DNA from: Candidatus Curtissbacteria bacterium RIFCSPLOWO2_02_FULL_40_11
GTDB lineage: Bacteria > Patescibacteriota > Microgenomatia > Curtissbacterales > GWA2-41-24
Direction of reading: 5' to 3'
DNA: 40,341 bases
NCBI GenBank assembly: GCA_001776505.1
Contig: MFBV01000014.1
Coordinates: 33,774-74,114, forward strand
The stretch's first letter is position 1; each line of letters begins with the position of its first letter. Position numbers and translations under genes: made by a program. The notes under the pieces are model-generated. The model ran no database searches. It was not told where the DNA came from and saw only the letters and a list, made by a program, of their open reading frames with translations. Below are positions 19,587-29,663 of this stretch, in pieces.

Positions 19587-20087
19587 ATGGAACAAGCCGC
19601 AGAAAAAGTACAAACCACCGGAGTTATTGAATTAGATTCTCTTTTCACTTTTTTCGAAAACGCTAAAGACTCAGGCGGATTAACGACAACGGAGACTAGA
19701 AGTGTAAATAGGATTGGTGAATTATTAGGTGAAGCAACAAAACTGGAAGTTGAAGGACATCCAGAAATCAACCGCAAAGTCGTCAATTTTCAAATAGAAG
19801 CAATACCAGCCAAAAAAGAGGGTGGTGCTAGAAATCATCAAACCATAGAGGGTGAACCCGGGGAAAGATTAGTAATGTTTGCGGCTTTACCTGATGGAAG
19901 AATATTTGGATCATTTAGAGAACTGGTTGATCAAAATGTTAGCCGCATCATAAAGTTTACTCAATGGTATCAAATAGATAATACAAATAATAAACAGGAG
20001 TTAATAAAACTTTCTCAAAGTAGAAAAGGGTCTTCGCTTACAGTAGATGGAACAGAACTAACCAAAGTAAAATATCTTCTTAAGTAA
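19587..20087 (+). CDS. hypothetical protein between gyrB and gyrA
   Basis: 166-aa ORF starting 2 nt after the gyrB stop; no family recognised. Confidence 0.75.
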   Translation: MEQAAEKVQTTGVIELDSLFTFFENAKDSGGLTTTETRSVNRIGELLGEATKLEVEGHPEINRKVVNFQIEAIPAKKEGGARNHQTIEGEPGERLVMFAALPDGRIFGSFRELVDQNVSRIIKFTQWYQIDNTNNKQELIKLSQSRKGSSLTVDGTELTKVKYLLK

Positions 20088-20098
20088 ACCATAAACAA

Positions 20099-22753
20099 AT
20101 GGCAGACATAGGGAAAATACAGAACGCCGAAATCACGGAAGAAATGCAAAAGTCCTATTTGGACTATGCAATGAGTGTAATTGTAGCGCGAGCTCTTCCG
20201 GATGTCCGCGATGGGCTAAAACCTGTTCACCGCAGAATTCTTTACGCTATGCACAGGATGGGGGTAACCCATAGTGCACATTACACAAAAAGTGCCAAGG
20301 TGGTTGGTGAAGTATTGGGTAAATACCACCCACACGGAGACACACCGGTTTACGAAGCCATGGTTCGTATGGCTCAAAATTTCTCAATGCGGTATCCCTT
20401 AATCGACGGTCAAGGAAACTTTGGCTCGATAGATGGCGATGCTCCGGCTGCCATGCGTTACACGGAAGCTAGAATGGCTTCCATATCGGAAACCCTTCTT
20501 TACGATCTCGATAAGAAGACTGTCGATTTCGTGGACAATTTCGACGGATCTCTCAAAGAGCCAGTATATTTACCGGCAGTGTTGCCAAATTTACTTATCA
20601 ATGGTGGTTCTGGAATAGCTGTTGGAATGGCAACTAATATCCCTCCTCACAACCTGGGTGAAATCGTAGACGCAATTGTGCACCTGATCGACAAACCAGA
20701 TGCTTCGGTAGAAAATCTCATGGAATTCGTTAAGGGACCGGATTTCCCAACGGGCGCTCAAATTTACGATATCACTGAAATTACTGCGGCATATGCAACA
20801 GGAAGAGGCAAAATTGTCATGCGGGCTAAGGCAGAAATCGAAGAAAAGATAAGTGGGCACTTTCAAATTTCTGTTTCTGAAATTCCATACCAAGTTAATA
20901 AATCAACACTCATTTCCAGAATCGCAGAACTAGTTAAAAATAAAAAATTAGATGGTATTGCTGATCTTCGCGATGAATCGGATAGAAACGGCTTGAGTAT
21001 TTCTATAGAGCTCAAACGTGATGCCAGACCGCGTTCAGTTCTTAACAACCTTTACAAATATACCGCCCTTCAACAATCGTTTGCTGTAAATACGGTCGCG
21101 TTAGTCGACGGTACCCCTCAAACCCTCACTCTTAAACATATCTTAGAAGAATTCATCAAACATAGAAAAAAAGTTATCACAAGACGAAGCCAATTTGAAC
21201 TTGAAGAAGCTACAAAACGAGCTCACATCTTAGAAGGCTTAAAGATCGCAGTCGATAATATCGATGCAGTCATCGAAACCATTAAAAAGAGCAAGGACCA
21301 GCAGGCAGCCAAAGTTAACTTGATGTCCAAGTTTAAATTAACCGAAATCCAGGCACTTGCGATTCTAGACATGCAACTGAAGCGCCTAGCGGCTCTTGAG
21401 AGACAAAAAATCGATGAGGAACTAGCGATGGTTAAAGAGGAAATCGCCTATCTCGAAAATTTGCTCGCGCATCCAGAAAAAATATTGCAAGTTGCTAAAA
21501 AAGAACTGTCTAAACTCAAAGAAAGATTTGGCGATGAAAGAAGAACTAAGGTATATAAACAAAAAGTCGGAGAATTTTCAGAAGAAGATTTAATTGCCAA
21601 CGATCCAACGATTGTTACCATAACCCAAGGTGGTTACGTTAAAAGGCAAGATATTGGATCTTTCAGAACTCAAAGACGCGGCGGTAAGGGTATATCCGGA
21701 ATGAAAACTAAAGAAGAAGATACTGTCGCTCAACTTATTGCTTGTCAAACCCACGATGACTTATTATTTTTTACGGATAGGGGAAGAGTATTCAAACTAA
21801 AAGTTTGGGAACTTCCAGATTCTTCTAGAACTGCTAAAGGTGTTGCGATCGTAAACCTTCTAGAATTACAACCGAACGAAAAAGTACTTTCTACCTTAAA
21901 AGTTTCCAAAGGCGATAAATCATCTCGATTCGTTACTATGGCCACCAAAAACGGCGTTATTAAAAAAACTGAAATCAAAGCATATGAGGCTATCAGAAAA
22001 TCCGGAATTATCGCTATTAAACTCTCAGACGGAGATGCACTAAGATGGGCCAAGTTAACTTCCGGAACCGACAGCGTATTCTTAGTTTCTAAAAAAGGTA
22101 TGTCTATTAAATTCAGGGAAAGTGACGTAAGACCGATGGCTCGAGACACAATGGGAGTTAGGGGTATCAAATTAAAACCGGGGGACGAATTAATTGGAAC
22201 GGATGTCATCGCTAAAGATGATCTTAAAGCTGACTTGATAGTCATAACAGCTCGCGGTATAGGTAAGAAATCAAATATTGAAGCATGGCCGATGCAGCTT
22301 CGTGGAGGAGTAGGAGTTAAAGCAGCAAATCTTGCAGATAAGACCGGCAATATAGTTAATGCCCAAATATTAACTAAAAACGATGAAGGCTTAATCCTGA
22401 CCAGCCAAAAAGGGCAAATAATGCGAACCACGCTCAGATCTGTTCCTCGCTTAACACGCGATACTCAAGGAGTAATTTTAATGAGACTTACCGGAGACGA
22501 TAGAGTTTCAGCCGCAACCGTAATACAAAAAAAGAAAGACTCCGATTTGGCAAAGGAAGCAGCTCAAACACAAATTAAAGCGGCGAAAAAAGTTAATCCT
22601 GCAACTCAGCAAATAGTTAAAAAGGCAAAGGTAACAGCTAAATTAAGAGCTAATCAAAAAACCAAAACAAAAGTAGCCAAAAAATCAAATGCTAAAAAGA
22701 TTGCTAAAAAATCAAAACCAGCAAAAAAAGCAGGAAAAAGGGGAAATAAATAG
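20099..22753 (+). CDS. gyrA: DNA gyrase subunit A with Lys/Ala-rich C-terminal tail
   Basis: [30 protein letters not shown], GyrA box QRRGGKG. Confidence 0.97.
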   Translation: MADIGKIQNAEITEEMQKSYLDYAMSVIVARALPDVRDGLKPVHRRILYAMHRMGVTHSAHYTKSAKVVGEVLGKYHPHGDTPVYEAMVRMAQNFSMRYPLIDGQGNFGSIDGDAPAAMRYTEARMASISETLLYDLDKKTVDFVDNFDGSLKEPVYLPAVLPNLLINGGSGIAVGMATNIPPHNLGEIVDAIVHLIDKPDASVENLMEFVKGPDFPTGAQIYDITEITAAYATGRGKIVMRAKAEIEEKISGHFQISVSEIPYQVNKSTLISRIAELVKNKKLDGIADLRDESDRNGLSISIELKRDARPRSVLNNLYKYTALQQSFAVNTVALVDGTPQTLTLKHILEEFIKHRKKVITRRSQFELEEATKRAHILEGLKIAVDNIDAVIETIKKSKDQQAAKVNLMSKFKLTEIQALAILDMQLKRLAALERQKIDEELAMVKEEIAYLENLLAHPEKILQVAKKELSKLKERFGDERRTKVYKQKVGEFSEEDLIANDPTIVTITQGGYVKRQDIGSFRTQRRGGKGISGMKTKEEDTVAQLIACQTHDDLLFFTDRGRVFKLKVWELPDSSRTAKGVAIVNLLELQPNEKVLSTLKVSKGDKSSRFVTMATKNGVIKKTEIKAYEAIRKSGIIAIKLSDGDALRWAKLTSGTDSVFLVSKKGMSIKFRESDVRPMARDTMGVRGIKLKPGDELIGTDVIAKDDLKADLIVITARGIGKKSNIEAWPMQLRGGVGVKAANLADKTGNIVNAQILTKNDEGLILTSQKGQIMRTTLRSVPRLTRDTQGVILMRLTGDDRVSAATVIQKKKDSDLAKEAAQTQIKAAKKVNPATQQIVKKAKVTAKLRANQKTKTKVAKKSNAKKIAKKSKPAKKAGKRGNK

Positions 22754-22786
22754 TATGATTTCTCAACGAAAACATTAATCTAATAT

Positions 22787-22808
22787 AAAGCCTATAGGCT
22801 TTTTTTTT
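22787..22808 (+). terminator. terminator-like hairpin immediately upstream of carA
   Basis: AAAGCC-TATA-GGCTTT followed by a T run. Confidence 0.65.
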
Positions 22809-22812
22809 GACC

Positions 22813-23931
22813 ATGAATAAAACAAGACTCATTTTAGAAGATGGTGCTGTTTTTGATGGTTATCAAGCAGGTTATAATAATTCTGTAAGCGGAGAAGTAG
22901 TTTTTGCAACCGGCATGGTAGGCTATGAACAAAGCCTCACAGATCCTTCCTATTCAGGCCAGATTTTAGCTTTTACATACCCCCTAATAGGAAACTGGGG
23001 AGTACCAATCAGAAAATACTGGGAATCTGAAAAAATACAGGTTCAGGGCGTAATTATTAGTGATCTAACAACAAATCCTAATCACCGTCTTGCTAAAAAA
23101 ACTCTCAATAATTGGTTAGTAGAGCAGAAAATTCCGGCAATTGTTGACGTTGACACCAGACTCTTAACCCAAAAGCTGAGAGACGAAGGGGTAATGCTCG
23201 GCAAAATAATCATGGACAACAACGACATAGATTTTTGGGACCCAAACCAAACAAACCTTGTCGCCAAAGTCTCACCCAAAACAATAAAAATCCACAAACC
23301 CAAGATTCAACCTCGTAGGTTGAAAGCTCAAAACCTACGAGGTTGTAAAGTCGGGCTTCTCAACTGCGGAGCCAAAAGAAATATTCTAAGGTCACTACTT
23401 TCTCGTGGCGCAACGGTCTATGAACTTCCTTGGAATTTCGACCTTTTTGAAAATAACCTCAAAATCGACGGTCTGGTAATTTCGAACGGACCAGGAGATC
23501 CTAAGATTGCTAAAGAATCCATTGCAATAATCAAGAAATCACTTGCCAAAAAAATTCCTACTTTTGGCATTTGCCTCGGAAACCAGCTTTTAGGACTGGC
23601 AGCAGGTGGCGACACATACAAACTAAAATTTGGACATAGAGCGCAAAACCAACCTACAATTCAGGTCGGCACCCCGCCTCGACTCGCTCGCTCGTCGGGC
23701 GAGGCGGGCAAGAGATGCTTTATAACCACTCAAAACCACGGTTTCGCTCTAAGTGAAAAGAAATTACCTAAGGGTTTTAAGCGCTGGTTTTATAATGCAA
23801 ATGACAACACAAATGAAGGGATAATTCACGAAAAACTTCCGTTTTTCTCTGTTCAATTTCACCCCGAAGCAACGCCGGGCCCAACCGATACCCAGTGGCT
23901 GTTTGATTTTTTTATGGAGAAATTTAAGTGA
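22813..23931 (+). CDS. carA: carbamoyl-phosphate synthase small subunit
   Basis: TGMVGYEQSLTDPSYSGQI, FGICLGNQLLGLAAGG, QFHPEATPGP; ATG 22813 preferred over TTG 22807. Confidence 0.95.
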   Translation: MNKTRLILEDGAVFDGYQAGYNNSVSGEVVFATGMVGYEQSLTDPSYSGQILAFTYPLIGNWGVPIRKYWESEKIQVQGVIISDLTTNPNHRLAKKTLNNWLVEQKIPAIVDVDTRLLTQKLRDEGVMLGKIIMDNNDIDFWDPNQTNLVAKVSPKTIKIHKPKIQPRRLKAQNLRGCKVGLLNCGAKRNILRSLLSRGATVYELPWNFDLFENNLKIDGLVISNGPGDPKIAKESIAIIKKSLAKKIPTFGICLGNQLLGLAAGGDTYKLKFGHRAQNQPTIQVGTPPRLARSSGEAGKRCFITTQNHGFALSEKKLPKGFKRWFYNANDNTNEGIIHEKLPFFSVQFHPEATPGPTDTQWLFDFFMEKFK

Positions 23932-23953
23932 ATTTTCAATTTGTAATTAGGAT

Positions 23954-26900
23954 ATGAAAATTAATAAAGTATTACTTTTGGGCTCAGGCGCGCTTAAAAT
24001 CGGCCAAGCCGGAGAATTCGATTATTCCGGATCCCAAGCAATCAAAGCTTTAAAAGAAGAAGGGGTTAAAGTTATATTAATTAATCCCAACATCGCAACT
24101 ATTCAAACTTCCAGAGGTTTTGCCGATGAAGTTTATTTTTTACCACTCGAGCCTAACTTCGTTGAAGAAGTAATCAAGAAAGAAAAACCTGATGGTATTC
24201 TCCTTTCATTCGGTGGCCAAACAGCGCTTAACTGTGGGCTTGCCCTTGCCATATCCGGCGTTTTTAAAAAATACAAGGTTAAAGTTTTGGGAACACCCGT
24301 AAGTTCGATAAATAAAACAGAAGACCGCAATCTATTTGTAAAAGAACTCATTTCAATCAACTTAAATACTGCAAACAGTCAAGCTGTAAAATCACTGAAA
24401 GAGGCTAAAAAAGCTGCCCGACAAATCGGCTACCCGGTAATGGTTAGGGGCGGCTTTTCACTAGGTGGACAAGATTCCGGGGCCGCCGCGAGTGAAAAAG
24501 ACCTTGCAGAAATAGCCGACCGGGCCCTTTCCAAAACTCCGCAAATTCTAATAGAAGAATACTTAAAAGGCTGGAAGGAGGTTGAGTACGAAGTCGTTCG
24601 GGACAAATTCGACAACTGCATAACAGTTTGTAATATGGAAAATTTTGACCCGATGGGGATCCATACCGGAGAATCAATAGTCGTTGCTCCTTCTCAAACA
24701 CTAAATAATTATGAATATCACAAACTTAGGGAAATCTCAATAAAAGTTATTAGACATCTAAATATTGTAGGGGAATGTAATATCCAGTTTGCCCTCAATC
24801 CAAATCCAAAATCAGATAAAATCGATTACCGAATCATAGAAGTTAATGCCAGACTGTCCAGAAGTTCAGCCTTAGCATCAAAAGCAACCGGCTATCCTCT
24901 GGCATACGTTGCCGCAAAACTCGCGCTTGGTAAATCGCTTACTGAAATCACCAATTCCGTAACCCAAAAAACCATAGCTGCTTTTGAGCCGGCTCTCGAT
25001 TATTTAGTCGTAAAATTACCGCGCTGGGATCTTTCTAAATTCATAAAAAGCGAAGCAACAATTGGCTCTTATATGCAGTCTGTCGGAGAAGTTATGGCAA
25101 TTGGCAGAAAATTTGAAGAGGCGCTGCAAAAAGCAGTACGTATGCTTGATATTGACCTTGAAGGTATTACTGACAAAAAAGCTAAAACTATTGATTTTAA
25201 AAAACCCACACCGTGGCGAATTTTCTCAATTGCTCAAAAAATTAAAATTGGGGAAAGTAGCCAAAAAATTTCAGCACTTACCGGTATCGACAAATTTTTC
25301 CTGGAAAAAATTAAAAACATTACAAATTTAGAAAAAGAGATCGAAAAGAAAAAGAGATTGTCTGCCGATACCTTAACTCTTGCCAAGCAATATGGATTTT
25401 CCGACAAGCACTTAGCTAGTCTCATCGGTGAAAAATCGGATTATGTTAGAAATCTCCGATACAAATTCAAAATAGTCCCTTCGGTTAAACAAATAGACAC
25501 ACTCGCTGGTGAATATCCTGCAAAAACCAATTATCTTTACCTAACTTACAATGGAGAATCTGATGACACAGACGTTAAAAACTCGAAATCCGAAGCACTA
25601 AATACGAAACAATCCTCAAATTCTAATAATCAAAATTATAAACGTTTGAAACATTCTAATTTAGAAAATTCTGATTTGTTTAGAAATTCTCTTTTGGGTA
25701 GCCAACAATTAGAAATTAGAAATCCCCAAAATCATAAAGTTATCATTTTGGGATCCGGCCCATACCGCATCGGCTCTTCTGTGGAATTCGACTGGTGTTC
25801 TGTAAATGCCGCCGCAATCTGTATAAAGTCCGAATATTCACCAATTATCATCAACTGCAATCCCGAAACAGTTTCAACCGACTATGATATGGCCGAGAGG
25901 CTTTATTTTGAAGAATTAACCGAAGAAACCGTTTATGAGATTTACCAAAAAGAGAAACCGGACGGCATCATAGTCTCAATGGGCGGCCAAAAACCAAATA
26001 ATCTAACTCCCGAGCTTTCAAAATTAGGTCTTAAAATTTTAGGCACTACCCCAAAATCTATCGACAATGCCGAAGATCGCAATAAATTCTCAGCCCTTTG
26101 TGACAAGTTACAAATAAATCAGCCGCCATGGGCCATGCTCAAAACTGTCGAAGAAGCGACGCGGTTTGCCGATAAAATCGGCTTTCCGGTTCTTGTCAGA
26201 CCCTCTTATGTACTTTCGGGTGCGGCAATGAATGTTGCGGGCAATAGTGAAGATTTAAAAGAATACTTAGCTCAAGCTGCTAATGTCAGCGAAAAATACC
26301 CGGTAGTTATCTCCAAATTTTTCTCAAACGCTAAAGAAATAGAAATAGACGCTGTTGCCAAAAGCGGTAAAATACAATGCTTTGCTATTTCCGAACACAT
26401 CGAAAACGCCGGCGTTCATTCCGGCGATTCAACTCTTGTCCTGCCCGCTCAAAATCTTTACACCCAAACTGTCGCCGAAATTCAAGACATCGCTCGAAAA
26501 ATAGCCGGTGCGCTAAAAATAACAGGCCCGTTTAACATCCAGTTTCTGGCAATCAACAATAAGGTCTCAGTAATAGAGTGTAACCTGCGCGCTTCTCGCA
26601 GCCTCCCGTTTGTTTCTAAAGTCACCGGAATTGACTTTGCCAAAGTGGCCACCGAAGCCATCCTAAGCAAACCGTCAACTGTCAACCATCAACTGTCAAC
26701 CATCAACTATGTCGCCGTCAAATCACCACAATTCTCTTTTTCTCGAATCAAAGGTGCAGACCCGATTCTTCGCGTAGAAATGGCATCAACCGGAGAAGTA
26801 GCCACATTCGGTGATGATATCTATGAGGCATTTTTAAAATCAATACTCGCAACCGGCACAAGCCTCCCAAAAAAATCGGTTTTCATTGCTTTATCCGGAG

Positions 26901-27286
26901 ACGAAAACAAGATAAAGTTTTTAGAAAGCGCCAGAATAATTTCCAAAATCGGTCTCAAAATTTACGCAACCGAAGGCACGTCGAAATTTTTAAAGAAAAA
27001 CGGTATCGAAAATCAAATGCTTTACAAAATCCACGAAAATAAAAAGCCAAGCGTCCTCGATGTCTTAACTGCCAAAAAAGTCGATATGGTGATAAATATC
27101 TTCGACCCTTATCACAAAAAAGAATTTACAGACAGCTACCAGATGAGAAGGTACACAATCGACTTTGGAATACCGCTTTTAACAAACTTACAAACCGCCG
27201 AACTCTTTGTCAAAGCAATCTCAGTTAAAAAACTTTCCGACCTTAAAGCCCTTCCTTGGTCAAGCTACGTTAAATTCAGAAATTAA
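23954..27286 (+). CDS. carB: carbamoyl-phosphate synthase large subunit
   Basis: LGSGALKIGQAGEFDYSGSQA..; second half VIILGSGPYRIGSSVEFDWCSVNAA..; NCNPETVSTDYD. Confidence 0.96.
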   Translation: MKINKVLLLGSGALKIGQAGEFDYSGSQAIKALKEEGVKVILINPNIATIQTSRGFADEVYFLPLEPNFVEEVIKKEKPDGILLSFGGQTALNCGLALAISGVFKKYKVKVLGTPVSSINKTEDRNLFVKELISINLNTANSQAVKSLKEAKKAARQIGYPVMVRGGFSLGGQDSGAAASEKDLAEIADRALSKTPQILIEEYLKGWKEVEYEVVRDKFDNCITVCNMENFDPMGIHTGESIVVAPSQTLNNYEYHKLREISIKVIRHLNIVGECNIQFALNPNPKSDKIDYRIIEVNARLSRSSALASKATGYPLAYVAAKLALGKSLTEITNSVTQKTIAAFEPALDYLVVKLPRWDLSKFIKSEATIGSYMQSVGEVMAIGRKFEEALQKAVRMLDIDLEGITDKKAKTIDFKKPTPWRIFSIAQKIKIGESSQKISALTGIDKFFLEKIKNITNLEKEIEKKKRLSADTLTLAKQYGFSDKHLASLIGEKSDYVRNLRYKFKIVPSVKQIDTLAGEYPAKTNYLYLTYNGESDDTDVKNSKSEALNTKQSSNSNNQNYKRLKHSNLENSDLFRNSLLGSQQLEIRNPQNHKVIILGSGPYRIGSSVEFDWCSVNAAAICIKSEYSPIIINCNPETVSTDYDMAERLYFEELTEETVYEIYQKEKPDGIIVSMGGQKPNNLTPELSKLGLKILGTTPKSIDNAEDRNKFSALCDKLQINQPPWAMLKTVEEATRFADKIGFPVLVRPSYVLSGAAMNVAGNSEDLKEYLAQAANVSEKYPVVISKFFSNAKEIEIDAVAKSGKIQCFAISEHIENAGVHSGDSTLVLPAQNLYTQTVAEIQDIARKIAGALKITGPFNIQFLAINNKVSVIECNLRASRSLPFVSKVTGIDFAKVATEAILSKPSTVNHQLSTINYVAVKSPQFSFSRIKGADPILRVEMASTGEVATFGDDIYEAFLKSILATGTSLPKKSVFIALSGDENKIKFLESARIISKIGLKIYATEGTSKFLKKNGIENQMLYKIHENKKPSVLDVLTAKKVDMVINIFDPYHKKEFTDSYQMRRYTIDFGIPLLTNLQTAELFVKAISVKKLSDLKALPWSSYVKFRN

Positions 27287-27295
27287 TCAAGCCAA

Positions 27296-28231
27296 CTATT
27301 TATTCCCGGAATGGAAAGCCTTATGAACGTCTCGCAGTTGTGTATTGGTTACGTGCGTGTAGATTTGGGTTGTCGCCACATTTTTATGGCCTAAAAGCTC
27401 CTGGACACTTCGCAAATCCGCTCCGTTCATTAAAAGATCCGTCGCAAACGAATGTCTTAAAACGTGGGGAGTTGCCGCAACCGGCAATTTTGCGCGTCTT
27501 ACATATTTGACAACAATTCGCTGAACCGAACGGGAAGTGAGCCTCATTTGCTCACCATTTACTGTCGGGCTTTGGTTCCCGGCATAGCGGATAAATAACG
27601 GGAAATAATGATCAGATCTTTTTTCTAAATATCTTTGAAGCCACAAAGTTGCTCTATCCGAAAGAAACACAACCCGGGCTCTTCCTCCTTTGCCAATAAC
27701 TCCAAACTCACGTCTTGCAAGATTAATTTGATCTTTATTTAGCTTGCAAAGTTCCGACACCCGCAAACCTGTAGAAAATAACATCTCCATTAAAACCTTA
27801 TCTCTTAAGCCTTGATCCTTGGAAATATCAGGTTGGGCGAGCAACCTTTCAACTTGCTCTCGATCCAAAAATTTCAAAGATCTACTTTCAACTTTCGGCA
27901 GTTCGATTTTTTCCGGTGCAACAACAGGCAAATCCTTCCTTATTAGATACCGCAGGAAGGATCTAAGAGCAATTACATAATAATTCTGAGTGACTTTTTT
28001 AATCGGTAAATTGCCATTTGGACTGTTGTAATGGGCAAGATACACTCGATATTTACGCACAGTTTCAATTGTTAGCTGCTTTGGCGAAGAAATAGGGTGA
28101 TGCTTATTTGACCAATTGATAAAATTATTTAAATAATGACGATAATCGCGAATAGTTAAAGGAGATAAATTTTTTTCGACTTCTATATATTCTAAGAATT
28201 CAGTCACTAATGCGGGCAAATCAAAAGTCAT
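27296..28231 (-). CDS. tyrosine recombinase, XerC/XerD family
   Basis: STGLRVSELC, GKGGRARVV, HVLRHSFATDLL, LGHKNVATTQIYTHV. Confidence 0.95.
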   Translation of the reverse strand: MTFDLPALVTEFLEYIEVEKNLSPLTIRDYRHYLNNFINWSNKHHPISSPKQLTIETVRKYRVYLAHYNSPNGNLPIKKVTQNYYVIALRSFLRYLIRKDLPVVAPEKIELPKVESRSLKFLDREQVERLLAQPDISKDQGLRDKVLMEMLFSTGLRVSELCKLNKDQINLARREFGVIGKGGRARVVFLSDRATLWLQRYLEKRSDHYFPLFIRYAGNQSPTVNGEQMRLTSRSVQRIVVKYVRRAKLPVAATPHVLRHSFATDLLMNGADLRSVQELLGHKNVATTQIYTHVTNTQLRDVHKAFHSGNK

Positions 28232-28363
28232 GCGTTAGTCCTTAAGCGTTCAGCGTTAAGCATATATATTCTACGACGCTCCCACCTTCGAAATCAATCA
28301 ATAGGGAAGCCAACCCCAAAATTCTACGACCCTTCGACGAACTCAGGGTAAACTAAATTATTA

Positions 28364-28401
28364 ACCTATAGTTTGCAATCACAGAAAAAATCCTATATAA
28401 T
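28364..28401 (+). promoter_or_regulatory. ACCTATAG box + TTGCAA-N17-TATAAT promoter of pyrH
   Basis: ACCTATAG 28364-28371, TTGCAA 28373-28378, TATAAT 28396-28401. Confidence 0.75.
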
Positions 28402-28445
28402 CAAGCAATAGAATCAAAAAGTAAAACTTGTTAGAATATAGTTTA

Positions 28446-29162
28446 ATGCCGAAAACCAAATACAAGCGAGTTCTTCTTAAACTCTCCGGTGAAACATTCT
28501 TAGGAGAGCGTAAATTCGGTATCGATCCCAAATTTACCCAGTGGCTCGCCAAAGAAATAGGTAAAGCTATAAAAACCGGTAGTCAAATCTCAATCGTGGT
28601 AGGTGGTGGTAATATTTTTCGCGGAACGTCTGCTGCCGAACATGGGCTTGAGCGCACAGTAGGCGACTATATAGGAATGCTCGCAACCATAATGAACTCA
28701 CTCGCCCTGCAAGCCGCCCTTGAAAAAGAAAAGATTCAAGCCCGAGTCTTAACTTCCATCGAAGTAAAAGACGTTGCGGAACCTTATATCAGAAGACGCG
28801 CTATTCGCCACTTAGAAAAGGGGAGAGTAGTTATATTTGCGGGTGGCTCAGGCGCTCCTTATTTTACTACGGACACTACGGCAGCTCAACGCGCTCTGGA
28901 AATTGCAGCTGATATTATCTTAAAAGGTACAAAAGTGGACGGCGTTTATGACAAGGATCCCCACAAACACGACGATGCTAAAAAATTAGAGAGTCTATCG
29001 CTAAAAGAAGCTCTCACCAATAAACACATAGAAGTCCTGGATAACAGCGCACTTTCACTCTGCATGGACCACAAAATTCCAATATTAGTGTTTAACCTAC
29101 ACACAGAAGGCAATATTGTCAAAGCTGTTTCCGGCGAAAAAGTCGGCACCTTAATATCTTGA
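28446..29162 (+). CDS. pyrH: UMP kinase
   Basis: YKRVLLKLSGETFLG..IVVGGGNIFRG..GLERTVGDYIGMLATIMNSLAL..ATDTTAAQRA-type motif. Confidence 0.95.
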   Translation: MPKTKYKRVLLKLSGETFLGERKFGIDPKFTQWLAKEIGKAIKTGSQISIVVGGGNIFRGTSAAEHGLERTVGDYIGMLATIMNSLALQAALEKEKIQARVLTSIEVKDVAEPYIRRRAIRHLEKGRVVIFAGGSGAPYFTTDTTAAQRALEIAADIILKGTKVDGVYDKDPHKHDDAKKLESLSLKEALTNKHIEVLDNSALSLCMDHKIPILVFNLHTEGNIVKAVSGEKVGTLIS

Positions 29163-29235
29163 GAATAATCGAAGAATTAATTTTTAACCTTCCACCCTAT
29201 AGTATTTTTTAGTTATTTTTGATAAAATACTTAAC

Positions 29236-29663
29236 ATGTCAAAAGAAACGTATGACTATCCAGACGTAAATATTAAAGAACTCGAAAAAGTTCAGCAATT
29301 AGCATATGCCGATTTACAGAACTTGATAAATCGGCACTCAAAAAAAAAAGCACTTTAAACTTTGCTTATATAGAATTCGAATCAAATACTAGATTACTTT
29401 TTTTAATTACCAATGTGCTGTCAGGACGATTTTTTTCAGAAGTCTTAACAAGATCCGAGATTCGAGTTAATGAGTTAAGCTGTGATAACAATCCATGGGC
29501 ATTAATTTTAGATTATCCTTCAACTTCTGCCCAAAATTTATGTCAACAACTTCCGTCTTTTATTTGGTCTCATTATCCCGACGCTTTAAGATGTAGCATT
29601 AATGTTTTTACAAGCTTCTCTGATTTTCGTGCCCAAAAATCTGCTGCTACGCATAAAATTTAG
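29236..29663 (+). pseudogene. hypothetical protein interrupted by a frame change at a 10-A run
   Basis: ATG 29236 ORF reads MSKETYDYPDVNIKELEKVQQLAYADLQNLINRHSKKKAL*; the -1 frame continues from the A run as ..STLNFAYIEFESNTRLLFLITNVLSG.. to 29663. Confidence 0.55.

Noticed and set aside
21745-22431. 228-aa ORF antisense to gyrA
   Set aside because: Lies wholly opposite a strongly conserved gyrase coding region with no recognisable domain; codon shadow.
27296-28231. Xer-family recombinase as integron integrase for the 12.6-17.6 kb island
   Set aside because: Looks like a standard housekeeping XerC/D, is 10 kb away, and no integron-type attC core or adjacent attI was identified. Kept only as a weak possibility.
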